Below are positions 55,501-64,000 of a stretch of DNA of 64,000 bases, in pieces. The DNA is taken from the NCBI RefSeq assembly GCF_949987535.1, contig NC_080082.1, positions 49,700,374 to 49,764,373 of the forward strand. Direction: 5' to 3'. The position numbers were made by a program, and so were the translations under genes. The DNA comes from Balaenoptera acutorostrata (lineage: Eukaryota > Chordata > Mammalia > Artiodactyla > Balaenopteridae). A model generated the notes under the pieces. The model was given only the letters and a program-made list of their open reading frames with translations. It was not told where the DNA came from and searched no databases. Position 1 is the stretch's first letter; each line of letters opens with the position of its first letter.

Positions 55501-58500
55501 AAAAATACCAGTATCGTTTTTGTAATTTAAATGGCAGCAAAGCAAAGCTCAACAAAATGATCTTGGGTGGAGGGTGGTACCTGGTACCGCGGGGAATCCT
55601 GCGAGGGAGGGAGGGTCAGGGTGCTGGGGGCTCCGGGGAGTGAGTAGGGGCATCTGTAGGATGGCCTGGAAGGGGAGCTGGCTGAACGCAGTAGCTCATC
55701 CAGCGAGTCTTCCCAGAGCTCCTGCCGGGTGAAAGGGACATTCTAGGGACTTCCCTGGCGGTCCAGTGGTTAAGACTCCGCGCTTCCACTGCAGGGGACT
55801 TGGGTTTGATCCCTGGTCAGGGGACTAAGATCCTGCATGTCGTGTGGTATGGCAAAAAAAAAAAAAAAAAAAAGAAAAAAAGAAAGGAAAGTCATGTTCT
55901 AAGTGTGGGGGACAGAGTGGAGACTGAGCAAGAGCCTGTCTCGATGGAAATACAAGACCAGCCACATCAGTGTATAACCCGGGTAGGGATAAGTGCTGGG
56001 GAGAAAACTCGAGGGAATGAATGGTTAGTGAAGCGAGGTGCAACTTACATGGGGTGGTCAGAGAAATAGACATGGTCTGTGCAGAAGCTGCCTGGAGTGA
56101 GGGCGTGAGTTTGGCAGGTGTCAGGGAAGTATTCCCCGCGGAGGGAGAAACGCAAGACCCACCCCCCCATCCCCGCCCTGGCTGTGGGAAAAAGCTCCAC
56201 AAGTATGAAAAACAAGCAAGGAGGCTGGCGTGGCTGGAAGGGAATGAGCCAGGGTGACAGCAGGAGACTAGAGCGTGGCTAAGTCCTGCAGGGCCTTGCA
56301 GGCAAAGGCAAAGAATTGGGGTTTTATTCTAAGTGACACGGGGAGCAATTGGAGAGGGGCTTTGAGCAGGCAGCACCGTGACCTGATTTATGTTTCACAA
56401 GGTGAGCAGAGTTAGAGAGGACGTAGAAGAGAGTGCAGAGGGGAGCAGGCAGCTCATCTCTGCGGCAGCCAAGGAGCCCCCGAGGCCCCGTCTCTAGCCC
56501 GCGGGGTCTCGGTCTTGCCCCTGCAGTTGCCCCCGTGATCCTCCTGGAGTCCCACTGTGCGGCGGCCCGTGACACGGTGCAGTGCCTGTGCGTGGTAAAA
56601 GCCAACCCAGAGCCGTCCGTGGCCTTCGAGCTGCCCTCGCGTAACGTGACCGTGAACGAGACGGAGCGCGAGTTCGTGTACTCGGAGCGCAGCGGCCTCC
56701 TGCTCACCAGTATCCTCACGCTGCGGGGCCAGGCCCAGGCCCCGCCCCGGGTCATCTGCTCCTCCCACAACCTCTATGGCACCAAGAGCCTGGAGCTGCC
56801 CTTCCAGGGAACCCGTGAGTGGTGTGGCCTGGGGCTGGGAGTCAAGGGACAGACAGGACCCCTCTTGGATCCAAGCTCCCCTCCCCAAGGCTGATCACCA
56901 GCCGCTGCGCGTGGGTCAGGCTGCGCAGTCGATCGGGTGGTAAAGATGCCCTTTCCAGCCAGTTAGGAGAGGCTGCCCGGAGCTTGCCTGTACTTTACTG
57001 GCCCCTCCAGCAACGAAGGCCTTCAGGCTAGCCAGTCAGTGCAAGGATATGCCAGCGGTGTAAATATTTTCCCCGCTCACCCCTGCCCCAGCCTGTCTCC
57101 TAAGAACCCAGGTGTCCTCACTCCCACCGGCAGCCCTGAGGGCGCCTGGGTCTTCTCTTTCCTCAGATCGCCTGATGTGGGCCAAGATCGGGCCCGTGGG
57201 AGCGGTGGTTGCTTTTGCCATCCTAATTGCCATCGTCTGCTACATCACCCAGACGCGCAGAAAGTGAGTGGCCTTCCGGGCTGAGCTGGGGAGGGGCGGG
57301 GTGGCCTCCAAGGGCAGGGCAGGGGCAGATCAGTTGGAGGCTAGGGGTAGGCAAGGGAGGGCGGATTCTACTCTGAGCATGTTCAGCTGGGTGGAGGAGA
57401 GAGGGCCCTGGCTAACATGAGCCGCCGGGGTCGGGTCACGCATGCCAGTGCCTGGGCCGAGCACTTCTCACCAGTCAATACCTGTGCCCCACATCCTGTG
57501 CTGTGGCCTCCTGCCACTCCGGTGTGATGGGGAGAGCCGGTACCCCTGGCTCGCAGCCAGAATATCAGTCACAGTTGGTTCCAGAAGCCCCAACGATTAC
57601 ACATATCTGTGGTATCAAAAACGCTCCCCAGGGACTTCCCTGGTGGTCCAGTGGTTGAGACTTCACCTTCCAGGGCAGGGGGTGTGGGTTCGATCCCCGG
57701 TCAGGGAGCTGGGATCCCACATGCCTCGTGGCCAAAAAACCAAGACGTAGAACAGAAGCAATATTATAACAAATTCAATGAAAAGACTTTAAAAATGGTC
57801 CACATCAAAGAAACCTTAAAAAAACAAAACACAACACAACAAAACGCTCCCCAGTCCCAAGCCACATCCACGTGCCACCAGTGTGCTGCTGTTGTTTTTC
57901 TTCCTTGTGGTGCACACATATCAGCTCTCCTGACAATGAATTAATCTCCCGCTCCACATCCTGGCGGCAAGGGGGTGCGGATAGCCCCAGAGCGAATGAG
58001 GAGAGCCCAGAGGAGCCAGGCTGGGGTCCTGAAAGTGGCAGAGACCAGGGCCCAGGCGGCTCCTCCTCAGCTGTGAAGCAGAGGCGGGGTGGGCAGTGGT
58101 GAACAGGAAGAGGTGCTCACCAAAGGGGCTGGCTGCCCATCTTAGAGAGGCGGGCGGGAGCAGCGCTGGGGTCCCTTGGGCCAAACTCCTTAGGTAGATG
58201 GGGTTGCAGATAGAGAGGGGAGTGGGGGGACCTGGAGGTCCCACTGGAGCTGACATGTCTTGCCCTGCAGAAAGAACGTGACAGAGAGCCCCAGCTTCTC
58301 AGCGGGGGACGACCCCCCCGTCCTGTTCAGCAGTGACTTCCGCATCTCTGGGGTGCCGGAGAAATATGAGGTGAGGCCAGAACCCTATGACGCCAGGCTA
58401 GCTGGAGATCCTGTGTGCCAGGGACCCCGAGGGCCTGGGGGGCACCTGGGAGGCCCAGGGGCAGAGGGGGAGCTGGCCCCGCAGAAGGGAAGGAGGAGAC

Positions 58501-59520
58501 GTGTGGAGGGCTGGCTTGGCCCTGGGCTGAGAGGGGGCACTCAGGCTGAGGCCTGGCGGGGGGCTGTGGAGCTCGGGGCCCAAGAGAAGCCCTCATCCAC
58601 CCCGCCTGCGTCTATGACTGCATTTCCTTCTCCAATAGTCCAGAGAGCTCTCTACCCTGGAATGAGCACCCCAGGAGGTAGGTTCCGGGGGCCTCAGTGT
58701 GCCCACCTCTGGGCCCTTGTTGGGCCCTGGGGTTGGCGTGCATGTGTGTGCGTCCCATCAGGCGTCCAGGTTGGTCCCCACTTCAGTCTGGCTCTGCCCA
58801 GCACTCCTGGCCTTGTCTATTCTGTCCCATTGCTGCTCGCTTCTGTGTGTCTGTGGCCATTGTCCTGTGTGTGTGTGTGTGTGTGTGTGTGTCCAAAGGT
58901 GGGGGGCAGGGATGGAAAGCGTGACAGGGAAGCCGAAGTTGCACCTGCAGGATCTCCCAGGTTGAGGAGGAGGACCACACCAGACCCAAACATACTGAGT
59001 CAGGCATTTACAAAAATTGGGGAAGGTGGGCACCCGACCAGGTGGCTTTAATCTAAAAGCATGTTATGGACTGAATTGGGTGCCCCCCCAAATTCCTATG
59101 TTGAAGAAGGCTTCCTGGAGACGTTGAATTTGTGGACGGCTTTCAGGCTTGGCAGCGAGGAGGTGATTTTGCGTAGGGGGGATCGGCACAGGCCAGAGCT
59201 CCAGAGGGGGACCGGGGACCGTGGGCTGGCTGGGCTGGCGGTCCTTAAGGAAGGAGGCTCACACAGGACTCAGCTCTGGCGGGTGCAAGCGACTCCAGCC
59301 TTTGCATCTGGCAAGGGTGGAACAGGACCTTCTAATGGGTTGGTTCCCTTCATAGAGTGAGAGGCGCCTGGGATCTGAGAGGAGGCTGCTGGGCCTTCGG
59401 GGGGAACCCCCAGAGCTGGACCTGAGCTATTCTCACTCGGACCTGGGGAAGCGACCCACCAAGGACAGCTACACCCTGACGGAGGAGCTAGCCGAGTATG
59501 CTGAAATCCGCGTCAAGTGA
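47984..59520 (+). CDS. MAG: MAG, myelin-associated glycoprotein / Siglec-4 (whole coding span)
   Basis: Coding exons of the long form: 47984-48029, 48211-48579, 49973-50269, 50355-50612, 51669-51929, 56527-56814, 57167-57263, 58271-58370, 59356-59520. They total 1881 nt, or 626 codons, the same length as human L-MAG. MAG is a type I glycoprotein of periaxonal myelin membranes that binds sialylated gangliosides and Nogo receptors on axons. The protein shows a signal peptide (1-19), a V-set domain with the sialic-acid arginine Arg118 (codon 48516-48518, context YYFRGDLGGYN), four C2-type Ig domains each on its own phase 1-1 exon, a membrane helix (about 517-536), and a tail with Tyr620 (EYAEIRVK), the Fyn site in L-MAG. 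An alternative exon at 58639-58677 gives S-MAG. Intron 8 (4.6 kb) is the largest and carries a SINE and a 55-bp duplication. Confidence 0.98.
48211..48579 (+). CDS. MAG: MAG coding exon 2 (V-set sialic-acid-binding domain)
   Basis: 369 nt, residues 16-138, ASRGGHWGAWMPSSISAFEG and on. Holds the siglec cysteines (Cys37, Cys42, Cys100) and Arg118. Nearly identical to human. Confidence 0.97.
49061..49200 (-). mobile_element. Short CHR-type SINE in MAG intron
   Basis: A (TTTG)n run, TTTTTGGCTGTGCTACACGG, then CTAACCACTGAAACACCAGG and GAATTCCC, the reverse complement of the short CHR form. Confidence 0.88.
49500..49534 (+). repeat. (CA)17 microsatellite
   Basis: Uninterrupted CA dinucleotides in the intron before MAG Ig domain 2. 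Confidence 0.97.
49973..50269 (+). CDS. MAG: MAG coding exon 3 (Ig domain 2)
   Basis: 297 nt, residues 139-237, NTPNIMVPPEVVAGTEVEVS to FEGYASLDVK. Phase 1-1. Confidence 0.97.
50355..50612 (+). CDS. MAG: MAG coding exon 4 (Ig domain 3)
   Basis: 258 nt, residues 238-323, PPVIVEMNSSVEAIEGSHVS to DNRTVGLSVM, with the DGVYACLAEN cysteine motif. The intron before it is only 85 nt. Confidence 0.97.
51017..51075 (+). mobile_element. L2 3' end fragment with (CATT)n
   Basis: Repeated CATT units, then ACAAATATTTATTGAGGC, an L2 end, in the intron after MAG Ig domain 3. Confidence 0.65.
51669..51929 (+). CDS. MAG: MAG coding exon 5 (Ig domain 4)
   Basis: 261 nt, residues 324-410, APWKPTVNGTVVAVEGETVS to ATAFNLSVE, with DDGEYWCVAEN. 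Phase 1-1. Confidence 0.97.
51966..52075 (+). repeat. 55-bp tandem duplication
   Basis: Two adjacent 55-base copies (51966-52020 and 52021-52075) starting GCAGCYGGGCTTGATTCCTG and ending CTCAATGGGGG, with four substitutions between them. It begins 37 bases after the MAG Ig domain 4 exon. Confidence 0.97.
54377..54685 (-). mobile_element. Long CHR-type SINE, older, in MAG intron
   Basis: Reverse-complement CHR body (GGGTCTTCGTTGCTGCACGG to CACCACCAGAGAAGTCCC). Flanked by TAAGCTTTCTTTT at 54364-54376 and 54686-54698. Confidence 0.92.
55747..55884 (+). mobile_element. Short CHR-type SINE in MAG intron
   Basis: GGGACTTCCCTGGCGGTCCA to GTGTGGTATGGC and a long A tail. Confidence 0.9.
56527..56814 (+). 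CDS. MAG: MAG coding exon 6 (Ig domain 5)
   Basis: 288 nt, residues 411-506, APVILLESHCAAARDTVQCL to SLELPFQGT. Donor ACCC|GTGAGT. Confidence 0.97.
57167..57263 (+). CDS. MAG: MAG coding exon 7 (membrane helix)
   Basis: 97 nt, residues 507-538, RLMWAKIGPVGAVVAFAILI then AIVCYITQTRR. The basic stop-transfer residues follow the helix. Confidence 0.97.
57632..57840 (+). mobile_element. Short CHR-type SINE in MAG intron
   Basis: Flanked by AAAACGCTCCCCAG at 57618-57631 and 57841-57854, an exact 14-bp duplication. Confidence 0.93.
58271..58370 (+). CDS. MAG: MAG coding exon 8 (cytoplasmic)
   Basis: 100 nt, residues 539-572, KNVTESPSFSAGDDPPVLFS to GVPEKYE. Ends in phase 0, so either the short-form or the long-form exon can follow. 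Confidence 0.97.
58639..58677 (+). CDS. MAG: MAG alternative exon with the S-MAG stop
   Basis: 39 nt between TCTCCAATAG and GAG|GTAGGT. In phase 0 it codes SRELSTLE and then TGA (58663-58665), followed by GCACCCCAGGAG. Inclusion would end the protein at 580 residues (S-MAG), and skipping gives L-MAG. The rodent exon I remember is 45 nt with a 10-residue tail, so two codons seem missing here. Confidence 0.75.
58866..58892 (+). repeat. (TG)13 microsatellite
   Basis: Uninterrupted TG units between the S-MAG exon and the last MAG exon. Confidence 0.97.
59060..59108 (+). mobile_element. MLT1 LTR start fragment
   Basis: ATGTTATGGACTGAATTGGG then CAAATTCCTATGTTGAAG matches the start of MLT1 LTRs. 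It is truncated after about 50 bases. Confidence 0.6.
59356..59520 (+). CDS. MAG: MAG last coding exon (L-MAG tail)
   Basis: 54 codons and TGA. SERRLGSERRLLGLRGEPPE and on to EELAEYAEIRVK, identical or nearly so to human L-MAG. Carries Tyr620. Confidence 0.97.
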   Translation, partial: SERRLGSERRLLGLRGEPPELDLSYSHSDLGKRPTKDSYTLTEELAEYAEIRVK

Positions 59521-59846
59521 GGGAGCCGGGGGCAGCCCGGATGGCCACCAGCCCTTCAGGACCCTCACTGGCCCCCACTGGCTGTGGGCTCCCTCCCCAA
59601 AGTAGCAGGGGCTGGGGCAGGGAAGGGACGGGGCAGGTGACAGTGAGGTCCTGGGGGCCTGGCCTCCCCCTCCTTCCCAGCTGCCCCCACCCTGCCAGCG
59701 CCCCAGCTCCGCATGGTGGCTCCCCTATAACCTCCTTTAACCTCATCTGTCTGGAGGGGAGCCCGTCTGTCCGTGTTATTTATTGCTACCCCTGCCTGGT
59801 CTCTTGTCCCCATACCTGGCCCCAGGGCCTGTCCGGAGGGACATGA

Positions 59847-59852
59847 AATAAA
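59847..59852 (+). terminator. MAG: MAG polyadenylation signal
   Basis: AATAAA about 330 bases after the L-MAG stop codon, in context CATGAAATAAATGCC. Confidence 0.9.
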
Positions 59853-60378
59853 TGCCCTGAAGCCAAACACCCGTCTAGATCCTGATGATTTCGGACCCGT
59901 CCCTGGGGACCCTGCCAACCCCCCCCCCCCCCTCCTTGCCCTTCGCTGGGTCCTCAGGGATCCTAGCGCTGAGCCCAGGCCAGCCGCCCTTAAGTTGCTT
60001 CCACTCCGAGCTGGAAGCTCTGGGCTGGCTCTGGTCCACAGTAGGTCATATTTGACTGCTGGGTGATTTCACATCACGACCCTCATTCCTGCTCCTGCCA
60101 CAGGTGGAGCGACTGACAGCCCCGGGCTTGCGCTTACACACTGCGACATCTCACTGAAAGAGATGGTGGCTGCTTCTTCTGAAGGGGCCTGGCTCCTGAT
60201 CTGCCGCACTGCCCACCATTTCCTGTTGTCCCACACCTGGCTGGCTTCACTCACTGACATCCCCCCCTGTACCCTGCGGGTCGCGGTGGGGGGGCCTCAG
60301 ATCTCAGTGTTCCATGAGCCTGTGTCGGTTTGACCGCCGTGCCTCACATTCATGCTGTACTCTGCAGCTTCAATCTTT

Positions 60379-60536
60379 TTTCTTTTCCTTTTTTTTTTTT
60401 TTTAAAGTAATTAATTAATTTATTTTGGCCATGCTGTGTGGCATGTGGGATCTTAGTTCCCTGACCAGGGATTGAACCCCGTGCCTCCTGCAAGTGGAAG
60501 TGCAGAGTCCTAACCACTGGACCACCAGGGAATTCC
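60379..60536 (-). mobile_element. Short CHR-type SINE
   Basis: T-rich start, GGCCATGCTGTGTGGCATGT, then CCACTGGACCACCAGGGAAT. Flanked by CAATCTTT at 60371-60378 and 60537-60544. Confidence 0.9.
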
Positions 60537-60884
60537 CAATCTTTCAAACTTCACTTGGTTCAAGAAATATCCATCAGGCATCAGCTGTGTATTGAAGCCC
60601 TTTAGGAAGCTCAGGCTATCCTGGGAAGGGACCTCCAGGACAGTCCTGTGAAGATGAGAACGCTGGGGCTCAGGGAAGCCAGCTGATTTTCCCAGGGTCC
60701 CAGAGCCAGGAAACGGTGTGGCCAGAGCCTGGACTCAGGTCTTCTTGAATTTAAAGAAGGCCAGACTCACTGGCATGAACTGGTATCAACAGCTAACATT
60801 TTTGTTGAGCGCTTACTACGTGCCATGTGGTTCTACCTGGTTTACATGAATTCATCTCCATTTGCTTTCCCTGACGACTGCGAC

Positions 60885-61050
60885 GGTGGTTCTCCAAGTG
60901 GGGTCCCTGCACCAGTGGTAGCAGCCGCACCTGGGCGCTTGTCAGAAAGGCAGATTCTCAGGCCCCACCCAGACTGCAGGAATCAAAACCTCTGGGCTGG
61001 GGCCCAGCAGTCTGTGTTTTGACGAGTCCTCCTGGTGACTCTGACGTTGA
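60885..61050 (+). mobile_element. MER5-type hAT DNA transposon
   Basis: GGTGGTTCTCCAAGTGGGGT, GGCAGATTCTCAGGCCCCAC and TTGAGAATCTGG fit the MER5A consensus with its inverted ends. A similar worn piece lies near 42535-42660. Confidence 0.75.
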
Positions 61051-62399
61051 GAATCTGGAGGAGCTGAGGCATAGAGGCTGCATCACTTCCTCGAGGTCCC
61101 CCAGCTGCAACCCCGACTTGAGCCCCCGGGGCCTGGCTCTGGAGCCCACGTGCTGACCACTGTATGTCACTGCCGTTTCAGTGAGAAGCAGTGGGAGCTC
61201 GTAGGTCTGAAGGTGCTGAGGGGGTGGTAAGAATAGAGCCGCAGGGCTGAGGGCAATGCCAGCGAGGTTCCTGAGGAAGGTGGTCCTGCCCTGGTTTTTG
61301 AAGAGGGCGGAGGATACAACAGAGGCCAAAGTCAAGGTCTAGAGGCAGAAATAACGAAACTGTGTTGGAAAGGAAGGTGACGAGACCGCTTCGGCTGGAG
61401 TGGGGTGTCCACGTGCATGAGAAAGGAAGAGAGGTGTGTGGTAACGGGGCCGTGGGCAGTGGGGCGGAACCCCACCCTGAGGCCTGCCCTTTCCTCACCG
61501 AGCTGGCAGTCATGCAGGGAGAAGGACATTAAATAAATGACCTCAGGCAGAACACCTGGCTGCAAAGTGGGACCCCCCCCCTCCCCCGCTCCCAAGGAGA
61601 AGCACAGGGAAGGCTGGTAGAGCCTAGAATGGAAGTGTGACTTAGGGTCTCGGGGTTGGGGAGGCGTCCCTATGGAAGGAAAGTCACTCGGGGACGCCCT
61701 GTGTGAAGGCCCCAAGTGGGAACGTGTTTGGCAAAGTTCCAGGAGCGGAAACGAGGCTGGAGTGGTCAGAGAGGGTGGCAGAGAACAGCAGGGGCTTCAT
61801 AGCAGCCATGCTAGACATTTCGACCAGGGCTCCTGCGCACGTGCAGGGGCCCCGCCCTGACACACCTGTCCCCCGACAACAGGCCATGGCTCCAGCAGGT
61901 CTGGCCTGGGAGGAATGACCCTAAGGACTTCGCCCTGAGAGGCAGAGGAGTGTCAATAATCAGGGCCGTCGAGTAACCCCGTGCTGCCCGCGGTGCAGCC
62001 TGAGCGCTGCCCGGGTGAGCTGGGTGTCCCCAGGAGGGGTGTGGAGCGACTCTTACGTGAATAGTCATGCTTTATTTAGTCTGTATCAGAGCAAAAGGAA
62101 AGCAGCATACCAAACATGATTTTTTGTTTTTTGATGAAAGCTTAGGATGAGGCTGAGTTAAAAAACCAATCAAGTTGAATTGATTTAAAGAAATGTATGA
62201 AATAAAAGTGTTTCAGGTGGTTCACAGACAGGATAAAAGTCCTGAAGGTCACAGGCAAACCTTTAAAGTTTGGAAAGCAGTGATGTGATCTGACACAAAG
62301 ACCATCTCTTAGGAGGGACTAACGTTCAGTGATGACCCATAATTCAGCTATCACACTCCGCCCAGTGCCTGGATCCCCCAGAATTCATCCATTCTGTCC

Positions 62400-62520
62400 A
62401 CACGCGGTTACTGAGCACCTACTCTGTGCCAAGCCAGTGCTGGGCTCTAGGGATGCCGCACGGACCAAAAGAACCACACTCTGACCTGGTGGAGCTGACA
62501 TCCTGTGGAAGAGATAGACA
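62400..62520 (+). mobile_element. L2 3' fragment
   Basis: GTTACTGAGCACCTACTCTG, TGCTGGGCTCTAGGGATG and TGGTGGAGCTGACATCCTG are L2 end phrases. Confidence 0.7.
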
Positions 62521-64000
62521 AAGACCAGATAAACACGTGGTCAGATAGTGAGTGTGCTAAGAAGGGAACTAAGAGAGATAGAAGGACAGAGTGTGCTTGC
62601 AAGGCTGCCAATTTAGAAAGCGGTCATTTGAGTATAGAGACCAGAAGGAAGAGAGGGAGGGAGCTCTGTCGATTTCTGAGGACTGTGGGTCCAGGGAAAG
62701 CCAAGATCAGGTGCAAATGCCTAGAGTGGGAATGTACTTGTTATGTTCATGGAATGAGAAGGAAACCAGCGTGCGTGGAGTGGGACGTAGGAGCCGGAGC
62801 GGTTGCCCAAGGGAGCCCGATCACAGAGGGGCTTTAGGTCACAGTCAGGACGCAGGGTTTTACTGAGTGACCTGGGGAGCTGCTGGAGAGTTATATGCAG
62901 AGGAACGTTATGGAGGGGCTGGAGGTTTCAGAGACCCTGCTGGCAGCTGTGCGGACAGTGAATGCAGGGGATCAGCGGATACAGGCAAGGGGCTCAGCAG
63001 GCCACGGCTCTTGTCCAAGAGAGAGGGGAAGTGGAGGTGTGAGAGGGAAGAGCATCAGGACCTGTTCTAGAGGGGGAACTTATGGGGCTGGCTGGTACGG
63101 AGGGGAAGCAAGAGAGGAGTCCGAGATGCTTAGATGCTTAGATCTAAGGCCACTTCCTTGGATGCTGGAGAGGTCGAAAGGAACTAGTTTGGTGGAGAAC
63201 ACAGCATGCTCTGCTCAGCACGTTCAAGGACAGGCAAGGCTGACGGGACCCCTCCCTGGGGACAATTCAAGCTGAGGAAGAGTCAGAGTGACTCAGAGGG
63301 ACGGGGACACATGCAGGAGAAGAGGTCTGGCTGGGCTGGAATAGAGGCGAGCAGGTCTCACAGTTGCAGCTGTCGGGAGGGATGGGCCACCTGATGCAGG
63401 AGGGAGGATGGCCAGGCGCCAGGCATGACAACATGGACCACTTTGTCCCTCCCCTCCCGCCAACCTCCTGGGTCGCTCCTGGCTGAGAAGAGCCATCCCT
63501 GGTCGCCCCCCACGCTGTCCTGAGGACCGGTGCCTGGGGTGGGCAGCTCCATTATCCCCATCAATGAAAGGGCTCCAGGCCATGCTGGCTACTCCAAGTC
63601 TCCTCCCCTGGGTGGGGGTGGGGGGCTCACAACTCCACCCAGGAGGATCCAAGCCTCCTCCTTTCGCCACCTTCCTCATTCTCAGTTCCCGTCTGCTCCC
63701 TGGAGGGGAGGTGACAACCTCAGCTCACGGGCAGGGCAGCAGCCGAAGAGAAGACCCCTGCCCCCACCCCCTCCCATCCCCAGAGCTTGGTCTGCCTGGA
63801 ACATCTTCGCTGGGGAGCAGGAGGGGAACCACTGTTTTGTCTCAAAGGGCCTCTCTGTCCAGCTCAGTCTGGAATTGAGCAGCCAGAGGTATGTGACGTG
63901 ATGTCACCATGGAGTATTGGTCAAACAGAGCAAAGGGACTGTTGGTAATAATGACAGCTCGCTTTTACAGAGTGCTCATTTCACGACGGCCACCCTGCAA

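Larger units (their letters stand above)
59853..64000. other. Intergenic region downstream of MAG
   Basis: No exon that I can support. Holds one CHR SINE, a MER5-like element and L2 pieces. CD22 is the next gene in human, but none of its Ig exons is visible here. Confidence 0.6.

Noticed and set aside
59853..64000. 5' exons of CD22
   Set aside because: No Ig-type exon with matching splice phases was found; only repeat-derived frames are present.

Overview
This is a piece of a mammalian chromosome, almost certainly from a cetacean (whale or dolphin). The young short interspersed elements are tRNA-derived CHR-type SINEs, with the typical opening GGGCTTCCCTGG, B box GGTTCGAGCCC and CCAAAAATAAATAA tail. 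No ruminant Bov-tA/BovB or pig PRE-1 type repeat was noticed. Genes are split by GT-AG introns. Gene order matches human 19q13.12 as I know it: FAM187B, LSR, USF2, HAMP, MAG (CD22 would follow beyond the right edge).

Layout. 1-1340: a cut SINE and an old L1 fragment. 1341-1957 (minus strand): first coding exon of FAM187B. 1964-10400: gene-free, dominated by an ORF1-type L1/HAL1 fragment (about 5.9-7.0 kb), two CHR SINEs with target-site duplications, and a dead L1 ORF2/3' end (8.0-10.35 kb). 11919-26035: LSR, 10 coding exons, 599 codons from the internal ATG. 26.3-27.7 kb: CpG-rich promoter of USF2. 27294-36171: USF2, 10 coding exons, 347 codons. 39157-40467: HAMP (hepcidin), 3 exons, 82 codons, with recognisable BMP/SMAD, STAT3 and TATA elements. 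45.57-59.52 kb: MAG, two probable 5' untranslated exons and 9 constitutive coding exons giving 626 codons, plus the short-isoform (S-MAG) exon. 59.85-64 kb: intergenic.

The genes do not form an operon. They are independent single-copy genes: a tricellular junction and lipoprotein receptor (LSR), a ubiquitous bHLH-leucine zipper factor (USF2), the iron hormone hepcidin (HAMP), and a myelin siglec (MAG). USF2 and HAMP are close neighbours; USF factors have been reported to act on hepcidin E-boxes.

All exon borders were read by eye from reading frame, splice sites and remembered human orthologues. No alignment was run. I found no new multi-gene system. The points most worth a second look are the hepcidin active-end substitutions, the shortened S-MAG tail, the lost long-form LSR start codon, a possible intronic polyadenylation form of USF2, and the CHR SINE between the two HAMP control regions.
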